Source: JAVBQG01 sp031549185 (GTDB lineage Bacteria; Synergistota; Synergistia; Synergistales; Synergistaceae). Taken from it: DNA of 64,000 nt. Positions 27,005-36,528 of the stretch are shown here, piece by piece. The DNA is taken from the NCBI GenBank assembly GCA_031549185.1, contig JAVBQG010000013.1, positions 1-64,000 of the forward strand, read 5' to 3'. The first letter of the stretch is position 1, and each line of letters opens with the position of its first letter. A program made the position numbers and the translations under genes. The notes beneath the pieces are model-generated. The model saw only the letters and a program-made list of their open reading frames with translations, had not been told where the DNA came from and made no database searches.

Positions 27005-28063
27005 TTGTCCGTTAAAAAGGGTCTGTCCATCTTTCTGCTCTTGACCATACTCATGGGTGGAACGGTGCTCTTTCTAAGCATAGATAAATCGTCCTGGGCG
27101 ATTTTTCGGCAGGCCAGCAAGGTCAGGATGCTTCTGGCCATGTTGTTGGTCGTCTTCGTATGGCTGTTGGACGCGCTGAAGTTCAAACTTCTGACGCGCG
27201 CGGCCGGGGAGCGCATCAAGTACAGCTTGGCGCTCGAACTCACATGGATTAATTATTTCGGAGCCGCAATTACACCTATGCAGAGCGGCGGCGGACCGTT
27301 TCAGATGTATATTCTGTACAAAAACGGGATCAGCGTCGGCACCTCGGTCGCCATTACCCTCGTGCGGACTTTTCTCACGATGTTGCTGCTCGGACTCACC
27401 ATCCCCTTCAGCTTCGCGCTGCATGCGGACCTGCCGCAACTGGGGTGGGGCATGCGCGGGTTCGTATCCTACGTGATCGTCTTCAGTCTGGCGGTCTGGT
27501 GCGGGGTCGTGCTGAGCATCGCTCGCCCGGCGCTGATCAAACGATGGTGCTGGAGACTGATCAACCTCCTCAAACGCCTCGGGGTCTTCGGGCAGGCGCG
27601 CGTGAGCCGGATGTTTCGCAGGGTGAGCCTCGAGATCGATTCGTACAACCAGAACGTGCGCTCGTTCATCACTACCGGCAAGGGATATTTCGTCCTGGGG
27701 ACGCTTGCCGCGTTCTTCCAGATGGTGGTGCAGCTCTCCGTCATGCCGTGCATGATCTGGGCGATGGGGATGCCGGTGATGTACGTCGAATGTCTTCTCG
27801 TACAGGCTCTCTTTCTCTTTCTGCTCTACTTTATACCGACGCCCGGGGGGAGCGGCGCCGCGGAGGGCGGTGCGGCGTTGATCTTCAGCATCTTCGTGCC
27901 GTGGAGTGTGGCCGGTATGATGGGCGTCGCATGGCGCCTTCTGACCGAATATACCGGCATCGCCCTCGGCTCGCTGGTCGCGCTCAAAACGGTCGGCTGG
28001 AACGTGGCGGAGGAGATCATGGAGAGAGACAAGAACGACGCGGGGGACATGGGGGAGAATTGA
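27005..28063 (+). CDS. Lysylphosphatidylglycerol synthase TM-region / flippase-like membrane protein
   Basis: A 352-residue polytopic protein of the UPF0104/AglD/MprF-N family with about eight helices. Family features are the LDALKFKLL segment after helix 2, TPMQSGGGPFQMYILY, and the C-terminal YFIPTPGGSGAAEGGAA. Members flip or modify lipids, but the soluble lysyltransferase domain of MprF is absent, so a transport or flippase-type role is more likely. TTG 27005 has AGGAGG 7 nt upstream. The stop overlaps or abuts the following methyltransferase gene. Confidence 0.82.
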   Translation: MSVKKGLSIFLLLTILMGGTVLFLSIDKSSWAIFRQASKVRMLLAMLLVVFVWLLDALKFKLLTRAAGERIKYSLALELTWINYFGAAITPMQSGGGPFQMYILYKNGISVGTSVAITLVRTFLTMLLLGLTIPFSFALHADLPQLGWGMRGFVSYVIVFSLAVWCGVVLSIARPALIKRWCWRLINLLKRLGVFGQARVSRMFRRVSLEIDSYNQNVRSFITTGKGYFVLGTLAAFFQMVVQLSVMPCMIWAMGMPVMYVECLLVQALFLFLLYFIPTPGGSGAAEGGAALIFSIFVPWSVAGMMGVAWRLLTEYTGIALGSLVALKTVGWNVAEEIMERDKNDAGDMGEN

Positions 28064-28065
28064 AC

Positions 28066-28644
28066 TTGCAGTTCAGGGCAGCCGTTTTCAAATACCGAGG
28101 CCTCTTGTGGGGGCTGTTTGCGATCGCCATTTTCATCTTTCCGGTCTCCTATTCGTCCTTTCGAATGACGCTCGCTCTTCCGCTGGTGCTCGGGGGGCAG
28201 GCGCTGCGCTTCTGGGCTGCGGGGGTGATCCCCAAGTATCGCACGCTCGTCATCGGCGCTCCCGTTTTGGTCACGTGGGGGCCGTACGCGTGGGTACGCA
28301 ACCCCCTGTATGCGGGCAACGCTCTGATGGGCTGCGGCTGGGCACTGATGGCCGGTTGGTGGTGGGCGGCCGTCTTCGCCGCGCTCTTTTACGCCATCTA
28401 TTCGCTGGTAATCATCCCCGACGAGGAAAAATTTCTCGTCGAGCGTTTCGGAGGGGAGTACGAACGTTTCAGGCGGGAGACGCCAAGCCTCTTCCCTCGC
28501 TTTTCCGGTGTGGAAAAGCGAATCCGCGCAAGCCACGGCGAATTCGACGGGGCAAAGTCGTGGTCGATGGAGCGACACTCCCTGCGGATGAACGTAGTCG
28601 TCACGCTGTTGGTGCTGATCCGGCTCTTCTGGTTGAACTACTAA
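28066..28644 (+). CDS. Isoprenylcysteine carboxyl methyltransferase-like membrane methyltransferase
   Basis: A 192-residue membrane protein of the ICMT/PEMT family. The SAM-binding signature is GPYAWVRNPLYAGNALM followed by EEKFLVERFGGEYERFRR about 50 residues later. Four hydrophobic helices surround it. Bacterial members methylate lipids or unknown substrates. TTG 28066 has GGGGGAG 8 nt upstream; TTG 28060, overlapping the preceding TGA, is too close. It pairs with the flippase-like gene and ends at a strong terminator. Confidence 0.82.
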   Translation: MQFRAAVFKYRGLLWGLFAIAIFIFPVSYSSFRMTLALPLVLGGQALRFWAAGVIPKYRTLVIGAPVLVTWGPYAWVRNPLYAGNALMGCGWALMAGWWWAAVFAALFYAIYSLVIIPDEEKFLVERFGGEYERFRRETPSLFPRFSGVEKRIRASHGEFDGAKSWSMERHSLRMNVVVTLLVLIRLFWLNY

Positions 28645-28678
28645 AAAATCGCCTCCGCTTGCACGGAGGCGATTTTTT
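28643..28678. terminator. Bidirectional Rho-independent terminator
   Basis: AAAAAATCGCCTCCG and CGGAGGCGATTTTTT form a long perfect stem around a 6-nt loop. A-runs on one side and T-runs on the other make it work on both strands. It separates the converging methyltransferase (+) and malic enzyme (-) genes. Confidence 0.95.
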
Positions 28679-28698
28679 CATGCCCTGCTCTTGCCTTC

Positions 28699-29943
28699 CT
28701 ATATGTGCGCGATATCTCCGAAGAGCCGGCGCCACGTTTCTTCGTAAATCTTTCCGGCTTCGACGTTGCGGAGCGCGACGCCGTCCTTGATGGCGGCCTG
28801 CCCGACCGCTTCGGCGATCCTGGGGGTCGTCTCGCTGCCGAAGAAGCGCGGACAGATGTGATCGGGCGCGAGATGGCGACGATCGACCATATTGCTCAAC
28901 GCCTCCGCTGCGGCAATCAGCATGGAGTCCGTGAGCTTCGTCGCGCGCACCTCGAACGCGCCCCGAACGATGCCGGGGAACGCGTGGATGTTTAACAGCG
29001 TGTTCGGGTGTTTCATGCGCCCGGATGCATATATGAACGCGCCTGCCTGCATGGCCGGTTCGATGTCGATCTCCGGTTCGGGCAGCGCAAGCGCCAATAC
29101 GACGGGTTTCTCCGCCATTTTTTTGATGTGTTCGGGGCTGATGACGCCTCCTCTCGAAAGGCCTACCAGAATGTCCGCACCTGAGGCGGCCTCGTCGAGT
29201 CCCCCTTTCAGTCCCTCGGGGTTCGTCTTGGGGGCAAGTGCGGTTTGGATTGGATCCATATGCGGGTGCGCCGGCCCCAGGATGCCGTCTTTGTTCAGCA
29301 CGACGATGTTTTTCGCGCCTGCCTTGAGCAGGAGCTCGGCCGAGGCGACTCCCGCGGCGCCTGCTCCGATGATCACGATTTTCACCTGATCGATCGTCTT
29401 TCCCTTCAATTTCAGGGAGTTCCACACGGCGGAGAGGATGATGACGGCGCTTCCCTGTTGGTCGTCGCAGAAGACGGGGATGTCGAGCGTCGTAGTGAGC
29501 TCGTTCATGATATAGAAGGCGTCGGGGCTCTTGACGTCCTCGATGTTGATGCCGCCGACGGTCGGCGCGAGCGTTTTGCAGAACGTCGTCACCTCTTCGT
29601 GACCGGCCGCATCGACTGCCACAGGTATTGCGTTGACATCTCCCATCAGTTTGAGGAGAAGCGCCTTGCCCTCCAGAACAGGCAGAGACGCCAGGGGGCC
29701 GACGTTGCCCATGCCGAGGACGGCCGTGCCGTTGCAGACGATCGCCAGCCTGTTTCCCTTCCCCGTGTAGTCAAAGACCTTGGCAGGGTCGCCATTGATC
29801 TCCTCGCAGGCGGGGGTGCTGCCAGGGACGTACGCCATTGCCAGCTCGTACTCGTTTCTGATGTTCATCGTGGGATAAATTTTGATCTTTCCCTTGGCTT
29901 TTCTGTGGAACTCCAGCGCTTCGTTGCGTTCGAGATTGTCCAT
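28699..29943 (-). CDS. Malic enzyme (NAD(P)-dependent, oxaloacetate-decarboxylating)
   Basis: A 414-residue enzyme converting malate to pyruvate and CO2. The N-terminal domain has YTGKGNRLAIVCNGTAVLG and IPVFCDDQQGSA with metal-binding Asp residues. The Rossmann domain carries VIIGAGAAGVASAELL. ALALPEPEIDIEPAM and FPGIVRGAFEVRA are also family features. Cofactor preference cannot be read with confidence. GAGGAGG lies 8 nt before the ATG. It is transcribed alone toward the bidirectional terminator. Confidence 0.95.
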   Translation of the reverse strand: MDNLERNEALEFHRKAKGKIKIYPTMNIRNEYELAMAYVPGSTPACEEINGDPAKVFDYTGKGNRLAIVCNGTAVLGMGNVGPLASLPVLEGKALLLKLMGDVNAIPVAVDAAGHEEVTTFCKTLAPTVGGINIEDVKSPDAFYIMNELTTTLDIPVFCDDQQGSAVIILSAVWNSLKLKGKTIDQVKIVIIGAGAAGVASAELLLKAGAKNIVVLNKDGILGPAHPHMDPIQTALAPKTNPEGLKGGLDEAASGADILVGLSRGGVISPEHIKKMAEKPVVLALALPEPEIDIEPAMQAGAFIYASGRMKHPNTLLNIHAFPGIVRGAFEVRATKLTDSMLIAAAEALSNMVDRRHLAPDHICPRFFGSETTPRIAEAVGQAAIKDGVALRNVEAGKIYEETWRRLFGDIAHI

Positions 29944-30113
29944 CCTAACAGCCTCCTCTTATTAATGCGATTTAGGAATACCGATTTGAAATCAAGGATC
30001 CAGGGGGTGACGCTTCGAAACCGGATCGTGTCGGCATTGTCGGGCCAACGTGCAATCAAAGGATGTATTTGGATGCGGCGAAGGCCGCGTAAACTTGTGA
30101 TTGCAAATTGGTA

Positions 30114-30962
30114 TCATGCAATTTTTTCAAGGCTTTGCGACAAGGTCTCCAAGTCGACGATCATACCATCCTCGGCAGCGGTAACCCAGGTATCCTGCGT
30201 CGTCAACTCCTTCGCTATTTCCTCCGGCCCCCTGTCCAGGATCATGGGGCCCATGTGCGTCAGCAAGAGGAGTTCGGGGCGCAGTACCTGCAGAAGCGAC
30301 GCGACTTCGGGGATGGAGATGTGGTCGAGTTTGCCCCACGGATAGGGCAGCGTCACGTTTACGATCAACATTTTACACTCTTCGTAGCGTTTTGGAAAAT
30401 GTGGCAGCGCGCGGGTGTCGCTGACGACCCCCCAGGTCGCCAGGCCTTGCCCGCGAAAGATCAGCCCGAAGCACTCCACGCCGTGGTGCTTGTGCCACAC
30501 GGATTCTACCGTCACGTCGTCCGCCAGTTGGGTCAAGGCGCCGTCCTCGTGTATATGGATATGTTCGATCTTCTTTGCGAAATAATCCAGCAACACCGCG
30601 TCCGGGCAACCGACCGAGTCGCGCGTCAAAAGTACCTGCCCTTTTTTTACCAGAGATCGGAGGGTCATTCCCTCGCTCAGGACGTTCAGGTCGCAGCTGT
30701 GGTCGATGTGGCGGTGTGTCAGAATCAATGTGTTGATATCGAGTGGCGAGAGCGCCGGAGACGCATGGCAGATGTGCACCAGGCTGCCCGGTCCGGGATC
30801 AATGACCCCCCTACACTTTCCGTATGAGAACCAGATTCCCCCCGATGCCCGGCGCTGGGATAGCATTGTGAAGCGGGTTCCGGCCGTGCCGAGGAATCGG
30901 ATGAAGTGTTCGGGGTTCTGCATGGGTCCGGTGGTTTCCGTGAGCGCCGACTTTTTCTCCAA
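30114..30962 (-). CDS. MBL-fold metallo-hydrolase
   Basis: A 282-residue metallo-beta-lactamase-fold protein. The metal motif is THRHIDHSCD (HxHxDH), with further candidate ligands in VSDTRAL and LLTHMGPM. The pattern resembles RNase Z/lactonase-like hydrolases of unknown substrate. TTG 30962 is the start, with AAGGAGG 8 nt upstream. The gene is separate from malic enzyme, with a 170-nt gap that holds a GCGGC/GCCGC hairpin but no T-run. Confidence 0.85.
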   Translation of the reverse strand: MEKKSALTETTGPMQNPEHFIRFLGTAGTRFTMLSQRRASGGIWFSYGKCRGVIDPGPGSLVHICHASPALSPLDINTLILTHRHIDHSCDLNVLSEGMTLRSLVKKGQVLLTRDSVGCPDAVLLDYFAKKIEHIHIHEDGALTQLADDVTVESVWHKHHGVECFGLIFRGQGLATWGVVSDTRALPHFPKRYEECKMLIVNVTLPYPWGKLDHISIPEVASLLQVLRPELLLLTHMGPMILDRGPEEIAKELTTQDTWVTAAEDGMIVDLETLSQSLEKIA

Positions 30963-30999
30963 ACGACGCGCCTCCTTGCGATAATGAATGTTACGATGT

Positions 31000-31005
31000 A
31001 TTATA
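31000..31005 (-). promoter_or_regulatory. Candidate -10 element for the MBL hydrolase gene
   Basis: On the minus strand TATAAT lies about 38 nt before the TTG start. No good -35 hexamer is found at 16-18 nt, so this is tentative. Confidence 0.35.
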
Positions 31006-31134
31006 TCTCTTCGATTTACGGATGAGACAGAGGTGCGAGAAAATCGCGTACGCCGGAAGCTATTTTACGCATCTTGTGGTATGCTCGACCTAGGTAAAAT
31101 GCGACGACGGTTCATCCGGTGAGGAGGTGCTCAA

Positions 31135-31662
31135 ATGAGCGATTCGCGAGATGTATGGACGGTGGGGGATGTGTTGGACGCCATGTCGGGACCGAGAATT
31201 CCCCAATTTATGGTGAGGGTCGTGCAAGAGGTACAGACATGGCTTTCCTCTGCGGTGTCGGAGAAGTACCCGCTCGATCCCATCGATTATGCGGCCGAGG
31301 ACGCGGATCGATCGGCACCTGTGGAGCTCGATTATCTGTTTGAGCAACTTGAATGGGTGAGTGCGCACGCAGACCTTGTGCCGACGACGAAGGGCACGGG
31401 GCGCCGCGAGGACGCGATTGTCCTGTCAGTCGGTTCGATCCTGCTGGATGAGGGACTGCGCATGGTGGTCGACCATGCGGCGCTTTTCGCGCGCGACGTA
31501 TGCAAACGCGTCTGGGTCGTCTCCGACACGTGGGTGATCGGCGACGTCCTGGTCTATATGCCGCATTTGAAGGCATTGCGGGATCTCGGCGTCGAATTGA
31601 GATTTCTGCTCGTGACCCCTTGGGGGTACTCGGAAATCCCCTGGAACCGGGAGAGGCCGTAG
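31135..31662 (+). CDS. Hypothetical protein
   Basis: A 175-residue soluble protein from ATG 31135 with GAGGAGG 7 nt upstream, a strong site supporting a real gene. The N-terminal half is helical and acidic. The C-terminal half looks alpha/beta (AIVLSVGSILLDEG; RVWVVSDTWVIGDVLVYM). I do not recognise a family or active site. It converges with the copper ATPase gene, with no clear terminator in the 91 nt between. Confidence 0.65.
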   Translation: MSDSRDVWTVGDVLDAMSGPRIPQFMVRVVQEVQTWLSSAVSEKYPLDPIDYAAEDADRSAPVELDYLFEQLEWVSAHADLVPTTKGTGRREDAIVLSVGSILLDEGLRMVVDHAALFARDVCKRVWVVSDTWVIGDVLVYMPHLKALRDLGVELRFLLVTPWGYSEIPWNRERP

Positions 31663-31753
31663 TTCCAAATCCAGATCAATGCGACAGTTGTTTTGTAGGG
31701 GCGCACAGCGTTCGTCCGCCTGTCTCTGAAAAGGCCGTGATTCTTGACGGGCG

Positions 31754-34042
31754 CTACTGATTTCGCTCCGTCGAAACCGGCTCGAAGTAGCGGAGGCGCA
31801 GGGCGTTCGAGACGACGGAGACGGAGCTGAGCGACATCGCGGCAGCCGCGATCATCGGATTCAGCAGCGGTCCCCCGAAGAGGTGCAGCACGCCTGCAGC
31901 GACGGGGATGCCCGCCACGTTGTAGGCGAACGCCCAGAAGAGATTCTGTTTGATCGCACGGATCGTCCTGCGGGATAGCTCGATGGCAATCGGGATGTCC
32001 CGCAGGTCGCTTTTTACCAGCACCACGTCGGCCGCCTCCATTGCGACGTCCGTGCCGGAACCGATGGCGACGCCCACGTCCGCGCTCGCCAGCGCGGGGG
32101 CGTCGTTGATGCCGTCGCCAACCATGGCGACGATCTTTTTTTCTTCTTCGCGCAACCGCTTGACCTCTCCCGCCTTGTCCTGTGGCAGGACGCCCGCGAG
32201 CACGCGCGTGACGCCGACTTTCGAGGCGATCGCTCGCGCCGTCCGCTCCTGGTCTCCCGTGATCATGACCGTCTCGATGTTCAATTTTTCGAGTGCTTCT
32301 ATCGCGGGTGCGCTCGTCTCCTTCAGTGCGTCGGCGACCGCGAGCGCGCCGAGCGCTGCGCCGCCCGCTGCGAGCAGCATGGATGTCCGGCCCTGTTCCG
32401 CGAGCGCCGCGACCGTCCGGTCGAGTTCGCCGAAATCGACGCCGGCCTCGCTCATCATGGCGGCGTTGCCGAGCAACAGCAGCTTGCCGTCGATTTCCGC
32501 CGATACGCCTTTTCCCGGTATCGCCGTGAAATTCGCCGCGGGTTTCAAAGCCAGGCCCTTTGCGAGCGCCCCCCGCCGGATGGCGCTCGCAACCGGGTGC
32601 TCCGAGTTCGCCTCGAGCGAAGCCGCCAGGAGAAGCAAGTCGTCCTCCGCAATGCTCCCGCGCGGCACGACGTCCGTCAATACGGGGCGGCCTTCCGTGA
32701 TCGTACCCGTCTTGTCGAGCGCCACGACCTGGACCTTGTGCGCGCGTTCGAGCGCCTCGCCGTTCTTGAAGAGTATTCCGAACTCCGCGCCCTTGCCGGT
32801 GCCGACCATGATCGCCGTCGGCGTCGCGAGCCCCAGCGCGCAAGGGCAGGCGATGACGAGCACGGAGATGAAGATGTTCACGACGAACGCGGTGTCCTCT
32901 CCGGCGATGTGCCAGGCGAGGGCGGCGATGATCGCGATCGCGACGACCGCCGGCACGAAGTAGGCCGACGTGATGTCCGCGATGCGCGCGATGGGAGCTT
33001 TCTGTGCCTGGGCTTCCTCGACGAGGCGTATCATTTGCGCGAGTGTCGTGTCTCCGCCGACCTTCGTCGCCCGCAGGGTGATCGCGCCGTACTGGTTGAC
33101 GCTCCCCGCGATGACGGTGTCGCCCTTCGCCTTGTCGACGGGGAGAGGTTCGCCCGTGAGCATGGACTCGTCCACGGCGCTCGATCCGTCCGTCACCTCG
33201 CCGTCGACCGGTACTTTCGCGCCGGGGCGGACGAGGACGGCATCGCCGACCCGGACCTCCTCGACCGGCACTTCAACCTCGGCGCCATCTCGAATCACGG
33301 AGGCCACGGGGGGCGTCATCTCCATCAGGCGCTGGATGGCCTCGGACGTGCGTCCTTTCGAGAGTGCCTCGAAGTATTTGCCGACCATCACGAGCGCGAT
33401 GATGATCCCCGCCGATTCGTAGTAGAGGTTGTGCAGCGCGTGCGCGTCGCCCTGCGCGATCAAATAGGTTGTGTAGAGGCTATAGCCGCCGGCCGCCGTG
33501 GTGCCGATGGCGATCAGCGAGTCCATGTTCGGCGCGAGGCGCAACAGCGCCCGAAATCCGACCGTGTAGAAGCGATAGCCGGAGACGACGATCGGAATCA
33601 GCAGGACGAGCTGCGCGAGCGCGAAGTTTAGAGGGTTGTGATGCGGATCGATCAAAGAGGGCAGAGGAAGCCCGACCATGCTGCCCATGGCGATATAGAG
33701 CAAGAGGGCGCCGAATGAGATCGCGACAACAAGGCGGTTGCGCGCGACCTCGAGTTCGCGCGTCTTCCGCGCCGCCGCCTTGCGGTCGGGAAGGGTGCGG
33801 TCCTCGATCGGCGTCGCCCCGAAGCCCGCTTTCTTCACGGCGTTTACGATCGTCTCCCTAGAGAGCGGCTCCCCCTCGACACTCAGCTTTTCGGTCGCGA
33901 GATTGACGGCCGCGGACGAGACGCCCGGCAGTTTTTTGACAACCCTCTCGATCGATGCGGCACACGCCGCGCAGTGCATCCCCGTGATGGAAAAATTCTG
34001 TTTCAACGCGATCACCGCCGATGTTTGATCTGTGATACTCAT
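31754..34042 (-). CDS. copA: Copper-type P1B ATPase (heavy-metal exporter)
   Basis: A 762-residue inner-membrane pump. One N-terminal HMA domain has [12 protein letters not shown] (CxxC). The membrane metal site is [11 protein letters not shown] (CPC). The A-domain has [10 protein letters not shown], the P-domain DKTGTITEG, the N-domain SEHPVASAI, and the hinge [15 protein letters not shown] plus one HMA fits Cu(I) efflux. The frame is open far upstream into the aminotransferase region, so the start rests on homology: ATG at 34042, which lacks a clear Shine-Dalgarno. No copper regulator or CopZ is adjacent. Confidence 0.94.
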   Translation of the reverse strand: MSITDQTSAVIALKQNFSITGMHCAACAASIERVVKKLPGVSSAAVNLATEKLSVEGEPLSRETIVNAVKKAGFGATPIEDRTLPDRKAAARKTRELEVARNRLVVAISFGALLLYIAMGSMVGLPLPSLIDPHHNPLNFALAQLVLLIPIVVSGYRFYTVGFRALLRLAPNMDSLIAIGTTAAGGYSLYTTYLIAQGDAHALHNLYYESAGIIIALVMVGKYFEALSKGRTSEAIQRLMEMTPPVASVIRDGAEVEVPVEEVRVGDAVLVRPGAKVPVDGEVTDGSSAVDESMLTGEPLPVDKAKGDTVIAGSVNQYGAITLRATKVGGDTTLAQMIRLVEEAQAQKAPIARIADITSAYFVPAVVAIAIIAALAWHIAGEDTAFVVNIFISVLVIACPCALGLATPTAIMVGTGKGAEFGILFKNGEALERAHKVQVVALDKTGTITEGRPVLTDVVPRGSIAEDDLLLLAASLEANSEHPVASAIRRGALAKGLALKPAANFTAIPGKGVSAEIDGKLLLLGNAAMMSEAGVDFGELDRTVAALAEQGRTSMLLAAGGAALGALAVADALKETSAPAIEALEKLNIETVMITGDQERTARAIASKVGVTRVLAGVLPQDKAGEVKRLREEEKKIVAMVGDGINDAPALASADVGVAIGSGTDVAMEAADVVLVKSDLRDIPIAIELSRRTIRAIKQNLFWAFAYNVAGIPVAAGVLHLFGGPLLNPMIAAAAMSLSSVSVVSNALRLRYFEPVSTERNQ

Positions 34043-34088
34043 TAAGAGGATAACACCGAAATTCAACTTGTGCAGGGCGAATAGGCGC

Positions 34089-34123
34089 AAAAAAGCCGCC
34101 GCGTGCTGATGCGCGGCGGCTTT
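34089..34123 (-). terminator. Rho-independent terminator after the aminotransferase gene
   Basis: Read on the minus strand, a GC-rich 10-bp stem (GCCGCCGCGC / CGCGGCGGC region) is followed by six T. It lies 18 nt beyond the aminotransferase stop and separates it from copA. Confidence 0.9.
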
Positions 34124-34140
34124 GAACGTTGTGGAACTCT

Positions 34141-35301
34141 TTACTGCCCGCCGCCCGCCGCCGAGATCTCGCTCAGCTTCTGCGCCGTGAACTTCTCCAT
34201 GAAGTCCATGAAACACGCCAACGCCTGGCCGAAGTCGCGTTTGCCGAAGCCGAGGCGGAAGCGGTTCTGGTTGATGCCGAAGGGCCTGTCGGAAACGATC
34301 ATAATCTGTGCGTCCTCCATCGCTCGGTCGCAGAGATCGCCTGCCTTGAAGGGGGCCATCAACTTCGGGAACGCGGTGGAGCCGCCGTTGGGCTCGACCC
34401 ACTGAAACCACTCGGGTTTCGATTCGAAGAGGCCGCGCGCGAGGTCGAGGTTCTCGAGGATGATCTTGTGGCTGCGCGCGATCAGCGTGCGCGAGTTGCG
34501 CATCGCGATGAGGGCGAGGATCTCGGAGGGCGCGTTGGGGCAGAGGGTCGTGTAATCCTTGTACGCCAAGCATTTGCCGATGACTGTCCGGTTCTGCGAC
34601 GCCAACCAGCCGACGCGCGAGCCCGCGAGCCCCAGTTTGTTGACGCCGCCGAGGGCGATCGCGCGCGAGTAGATATCCGCCACGGACGGCAGCTCCGCGC
34701 CGGGGTCGTGCTCCATGCCGCGATAGGTCTCCTCGCTGAAGACGAGCGCGCCGACGCGATCTGCGATCTCGGCGATGCGGTGGATGTCCGTCAGGGTAGG
34801 CATGAAACCCGTCGGGTTGTTGGGGATGTTGAGAATGATCATCTTCGTCTTCGAGGAGATATTGCGCAGCAGGAAGTCGAGGTCGAGCTTCCAGCCCCAA
34901 TCCGTCGCCTCGAGCGTCCAGGGGATGACGGTGCAGCCTAGGGCACGCGGGATCTCGAGCAGCGACGGCAGCGAGGGCTGCAGGGCGATGACCTCGTCAC
35001 CCGCGTCGAGCATCGTGTTCATGAAGATGAAGATACCCTCCTCGGGCACGCATTCGAGAACGTCGTCGGCGGAGAGCGTCTTGTAGCGCTGAGCGACGAT
35101 GGACTCGCGAAGTTTGGGGTGTCCGCGGTAATCCGTGTACCCCATGTCGAGGTTGTCCCAGAGTTTTTTGCACTCCGAGTCGGCCATCTCCAGGATCTCC
35201 TTCATGTTGCAGCTCTCGCAGGCGGTGGCGCTGAGCATGTGCTTCGCCTTGGGGCCGAAGTGGGCGAAGAGCCTCTCCAGTTGGAACTCGTTCATCTTCA
35301 T
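34141..35301 (-). CDS. Class I/II pyridoxal-phosphate aminotransferase
   Basis: A 386-residue fold-type I enzyme. Visible features are [36 protein letters not shown] and the PLP-Lys region [15 protein letters not shown], with the Arg for the substrate carboxylate in [12 protein letters not shown]. The Lys motif lacks the usual SxSK and has GVNK instead. The substrate is unknown; alanine, aspartate or aromatic amino acids are all possible. ATG 35301 has AAGGAGG 8 nt upstream; the frame extends 34 codons further without such a site. It is divergent from the ComEC-like gene. Confidence 0.88.
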   Translation of the reverse strand: MKMNEFQLERLFAHFGPKAKHMLSATACESCNMKEILEMADSECKKLWDNLDMGYTDYRGHPKLRESIVAQRYKTLSADDVLECVPEEGIFIFMNTMLDAGDEVIALQPSLPSLLEIPRALGCTVIPWTLEATDWGWKLDLDFLLRNISSKTKMIILNIPNNPTGFMPTLTDIHRIAEIADRVGALVFSEETYRGMEHDPGAELPSVADIYSRAIALGGVNKLGLAGSRVGWLASQNRTVIGKCLAYKDYTTLCPNAPSEILALIAMRNSRTLIARSHKIILENLDLARGLFESKPEWFQWVEPNGGSTAFPKLMAPFKAGDLCDRAMEDAQIMIVSDRPFGINQNRFRLGFGKRDFGQALACFMDFMEKFTAQKLSEISAAGGGQ

Positions 35302-35344
35302 GGCATGTTCCTCCTTGAAAAATATTTTTCGAGAGTTTGCGTCG

Positions 35345-35371
35345 ATTGCATGAATCAATTGTACATGCAAT
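35345..35371. promoter_or_regulatory. Inverted repeat between divergent genes (candidate operator)
   Basis: ATTGCATG and CATGCAAT are exact complements separated by 11 nt. They lie 44 nt from the aminotransferase start and 70 nt from the ComEC-like start. The location and symmetry fit a dimeric repressor site. No convincing promoter hexamers were placed. Confidence 0.45.
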
Positions 35372-35440
35372 GTAAAATATATGGGAAGATCCGATCGGTG
35401 CAAAGAGGCCTCGGGTTAAAATGGGAGAAACGGCGGAGAA

Positions 35441-36283
35441 ATGATGGGACGAAGAAAATTCAAGATAGGTTATCTGTTGGCACTGCTGATTGTGGCGTTG
35501 CTTTCGGCTGTGGAGCTGCCGAAATTTTTCACGGACGGTTTAACGTTTCAGGCGTTTGACGTGGGGCAGGGGGATTCGTTTCTCTTTTCGTTTCCCGACG
35601 GCAGCACGATGCTCGTCGACGCGGGGCCGCGCAAGGCGGGCAAGGAGTTGGTCGGAAAACTACGGCGCTTCGGCGTTCGCAGCATCGACATTCTCGTCGC
35701 CACACACCCGCACGAGGATCACATCGGAGGCATGATCGAGGTCCTGCGCTCGTTCCCGGTCGGAAAAATCTGGGACTCCGGCTATAACCACGGTTCGAAC
35801 GTACAGAAGGAGATGCTTGCTATAATACGCAGGAAAAAGATCCGCTTCGGGAAACCGCGAGCCGGTTTTGTGGAGGAGCGCGGCGGCGTCAGGATAGAGG
35901 TGCTGGCGCCGCGCGAGGCGATCTCCGGCACGGCGAGCGACGCGAACAACAACGGCCTGATCCTGCGGGTCTCGTACGGCGAGGTTTCGTTCCTCATGAT
36001 GGGAGATGCGGAGGAATCCGGCCGGGCGCGGGTCGATGTTTTTCCGGGATCGACCGTGCTCAAAGCGGGACATCACGGCAGCCGCAACGGCACGGATAAA
36101 GGGCTGCTGGAGCAGGTTCGTCCGGAAGTTGCCATACTCAGCTACGGAAGGGGCAACTCGTACGGCCATCCGCACAGGGAGACGCTCGCGCTTCTCTCGC
36201 GGGAGAAAATCGAGAGCTACGCCACGGCAAACGGAGATATCGAAATCGCCACGGATGGCAAAGAGTATTCAGTCAAGCAGTGA
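35441..36283 (+). CDS. ComEC/Rec2-like MBL-fold protein (C-terminal-type domain, membrane-anchored)
   Basis: A 280-residue protein with an N-terminal hydrophobic helix (IGYLLALLIVALLSAV) and an MBL domain like the C-terminal part of ComEC. It shows DVGQGDSFLF, MLVDAGP, THPHEDHIGGM, SFLMMGDAEESG and LKAGHHGSRNGT. Free-standing proteins of this type are extracytoplasmic hydrolases, possibly nucleases, of unclear role. It starts with tandem ATG codons and is followed by a DUF3006 protein, a frequent partner of such genes. Confidence 0.88.
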   Translation: MMGRRKFKIGYLLALLIVALLSAVELPKFFTDGLTFQAFDVGQGDSFLFSFPDGSTMLVDAGPRKAGKELVGKLRRFGVRSIDILVATHPHEDHIGGMIEVLRSFPVGKIWDSGYNHGSNVQKEMLAIIRRKKIRFGKPRAGFVEERGGVRIEVLAPREAISGTASDANNNGLILRVSYGEVSFLMMGDAEESGRARVDVFPGSTVLKAGHHGSRNGTDKGLLEQVRPEVAILSYGRGNSYGHPHRETLALLSREKIESYATANGDIEIATDGKEYSVKQ

Positions 36284-36297
36284 GAGGCGTTGAGGAG

Positions 36298-36528
36298 ATG
36301 GAGAGGGAAAAGTTGTATTTTTTTGTGGACAGTGTGAACGAGGGGAGAGCTGCTCTTCTCGTGGGCGACGAGGGCGAACAGCAACTGGTCCTTTCGCTTG
36401 GGGTGTTGCCGGAGGGGACTTTGGAGGGCGACTGGCTGTTCGTCTCTTTCGAGCGCGACGATGAACGGAGAGACCACGCGCGCGAGGAGATAGAGCGCCT
36501 GATGGACGATCTGGGGGACAATCCCTGA
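36298..36528 (+). CDS. DUF3006-like small protein
   Basis: A 76-residue acidic protein (LYFFVDSVNEGRAALLVGDE; LPEGTLEGDWLFVSFERD) matching the small DUF3006 beta-barrel-like family often found after ComEC-like MBL proteins. ATG 36298 is preferred over GTG 36280. The stop overlaps yqeB (TGATG). Function is unknown. Confidence 0.7.
   Translation: MEREKLYFFVDSVNEGRAALLVGDEGEQQLVLSLGVLPEGTLEGDWLFVSFERDDERRDHAREEIERLMDDLGDNP

Noticed and set aside
31554..32843. A 429-codon minus-strand frame overlapping copA in another frame
   Set aside because: Gly/Arg-rich shadow of the P-type ATPase gene with no motif of its own.
33738..34900. N-terminal extension of copA into the aminotransferase region
   Set aside because: The extra 286 codons are antisense-frame, Arg-rich sequence overlapping a gene on the same strand and a terminator; homology starts just before the HMA domain.
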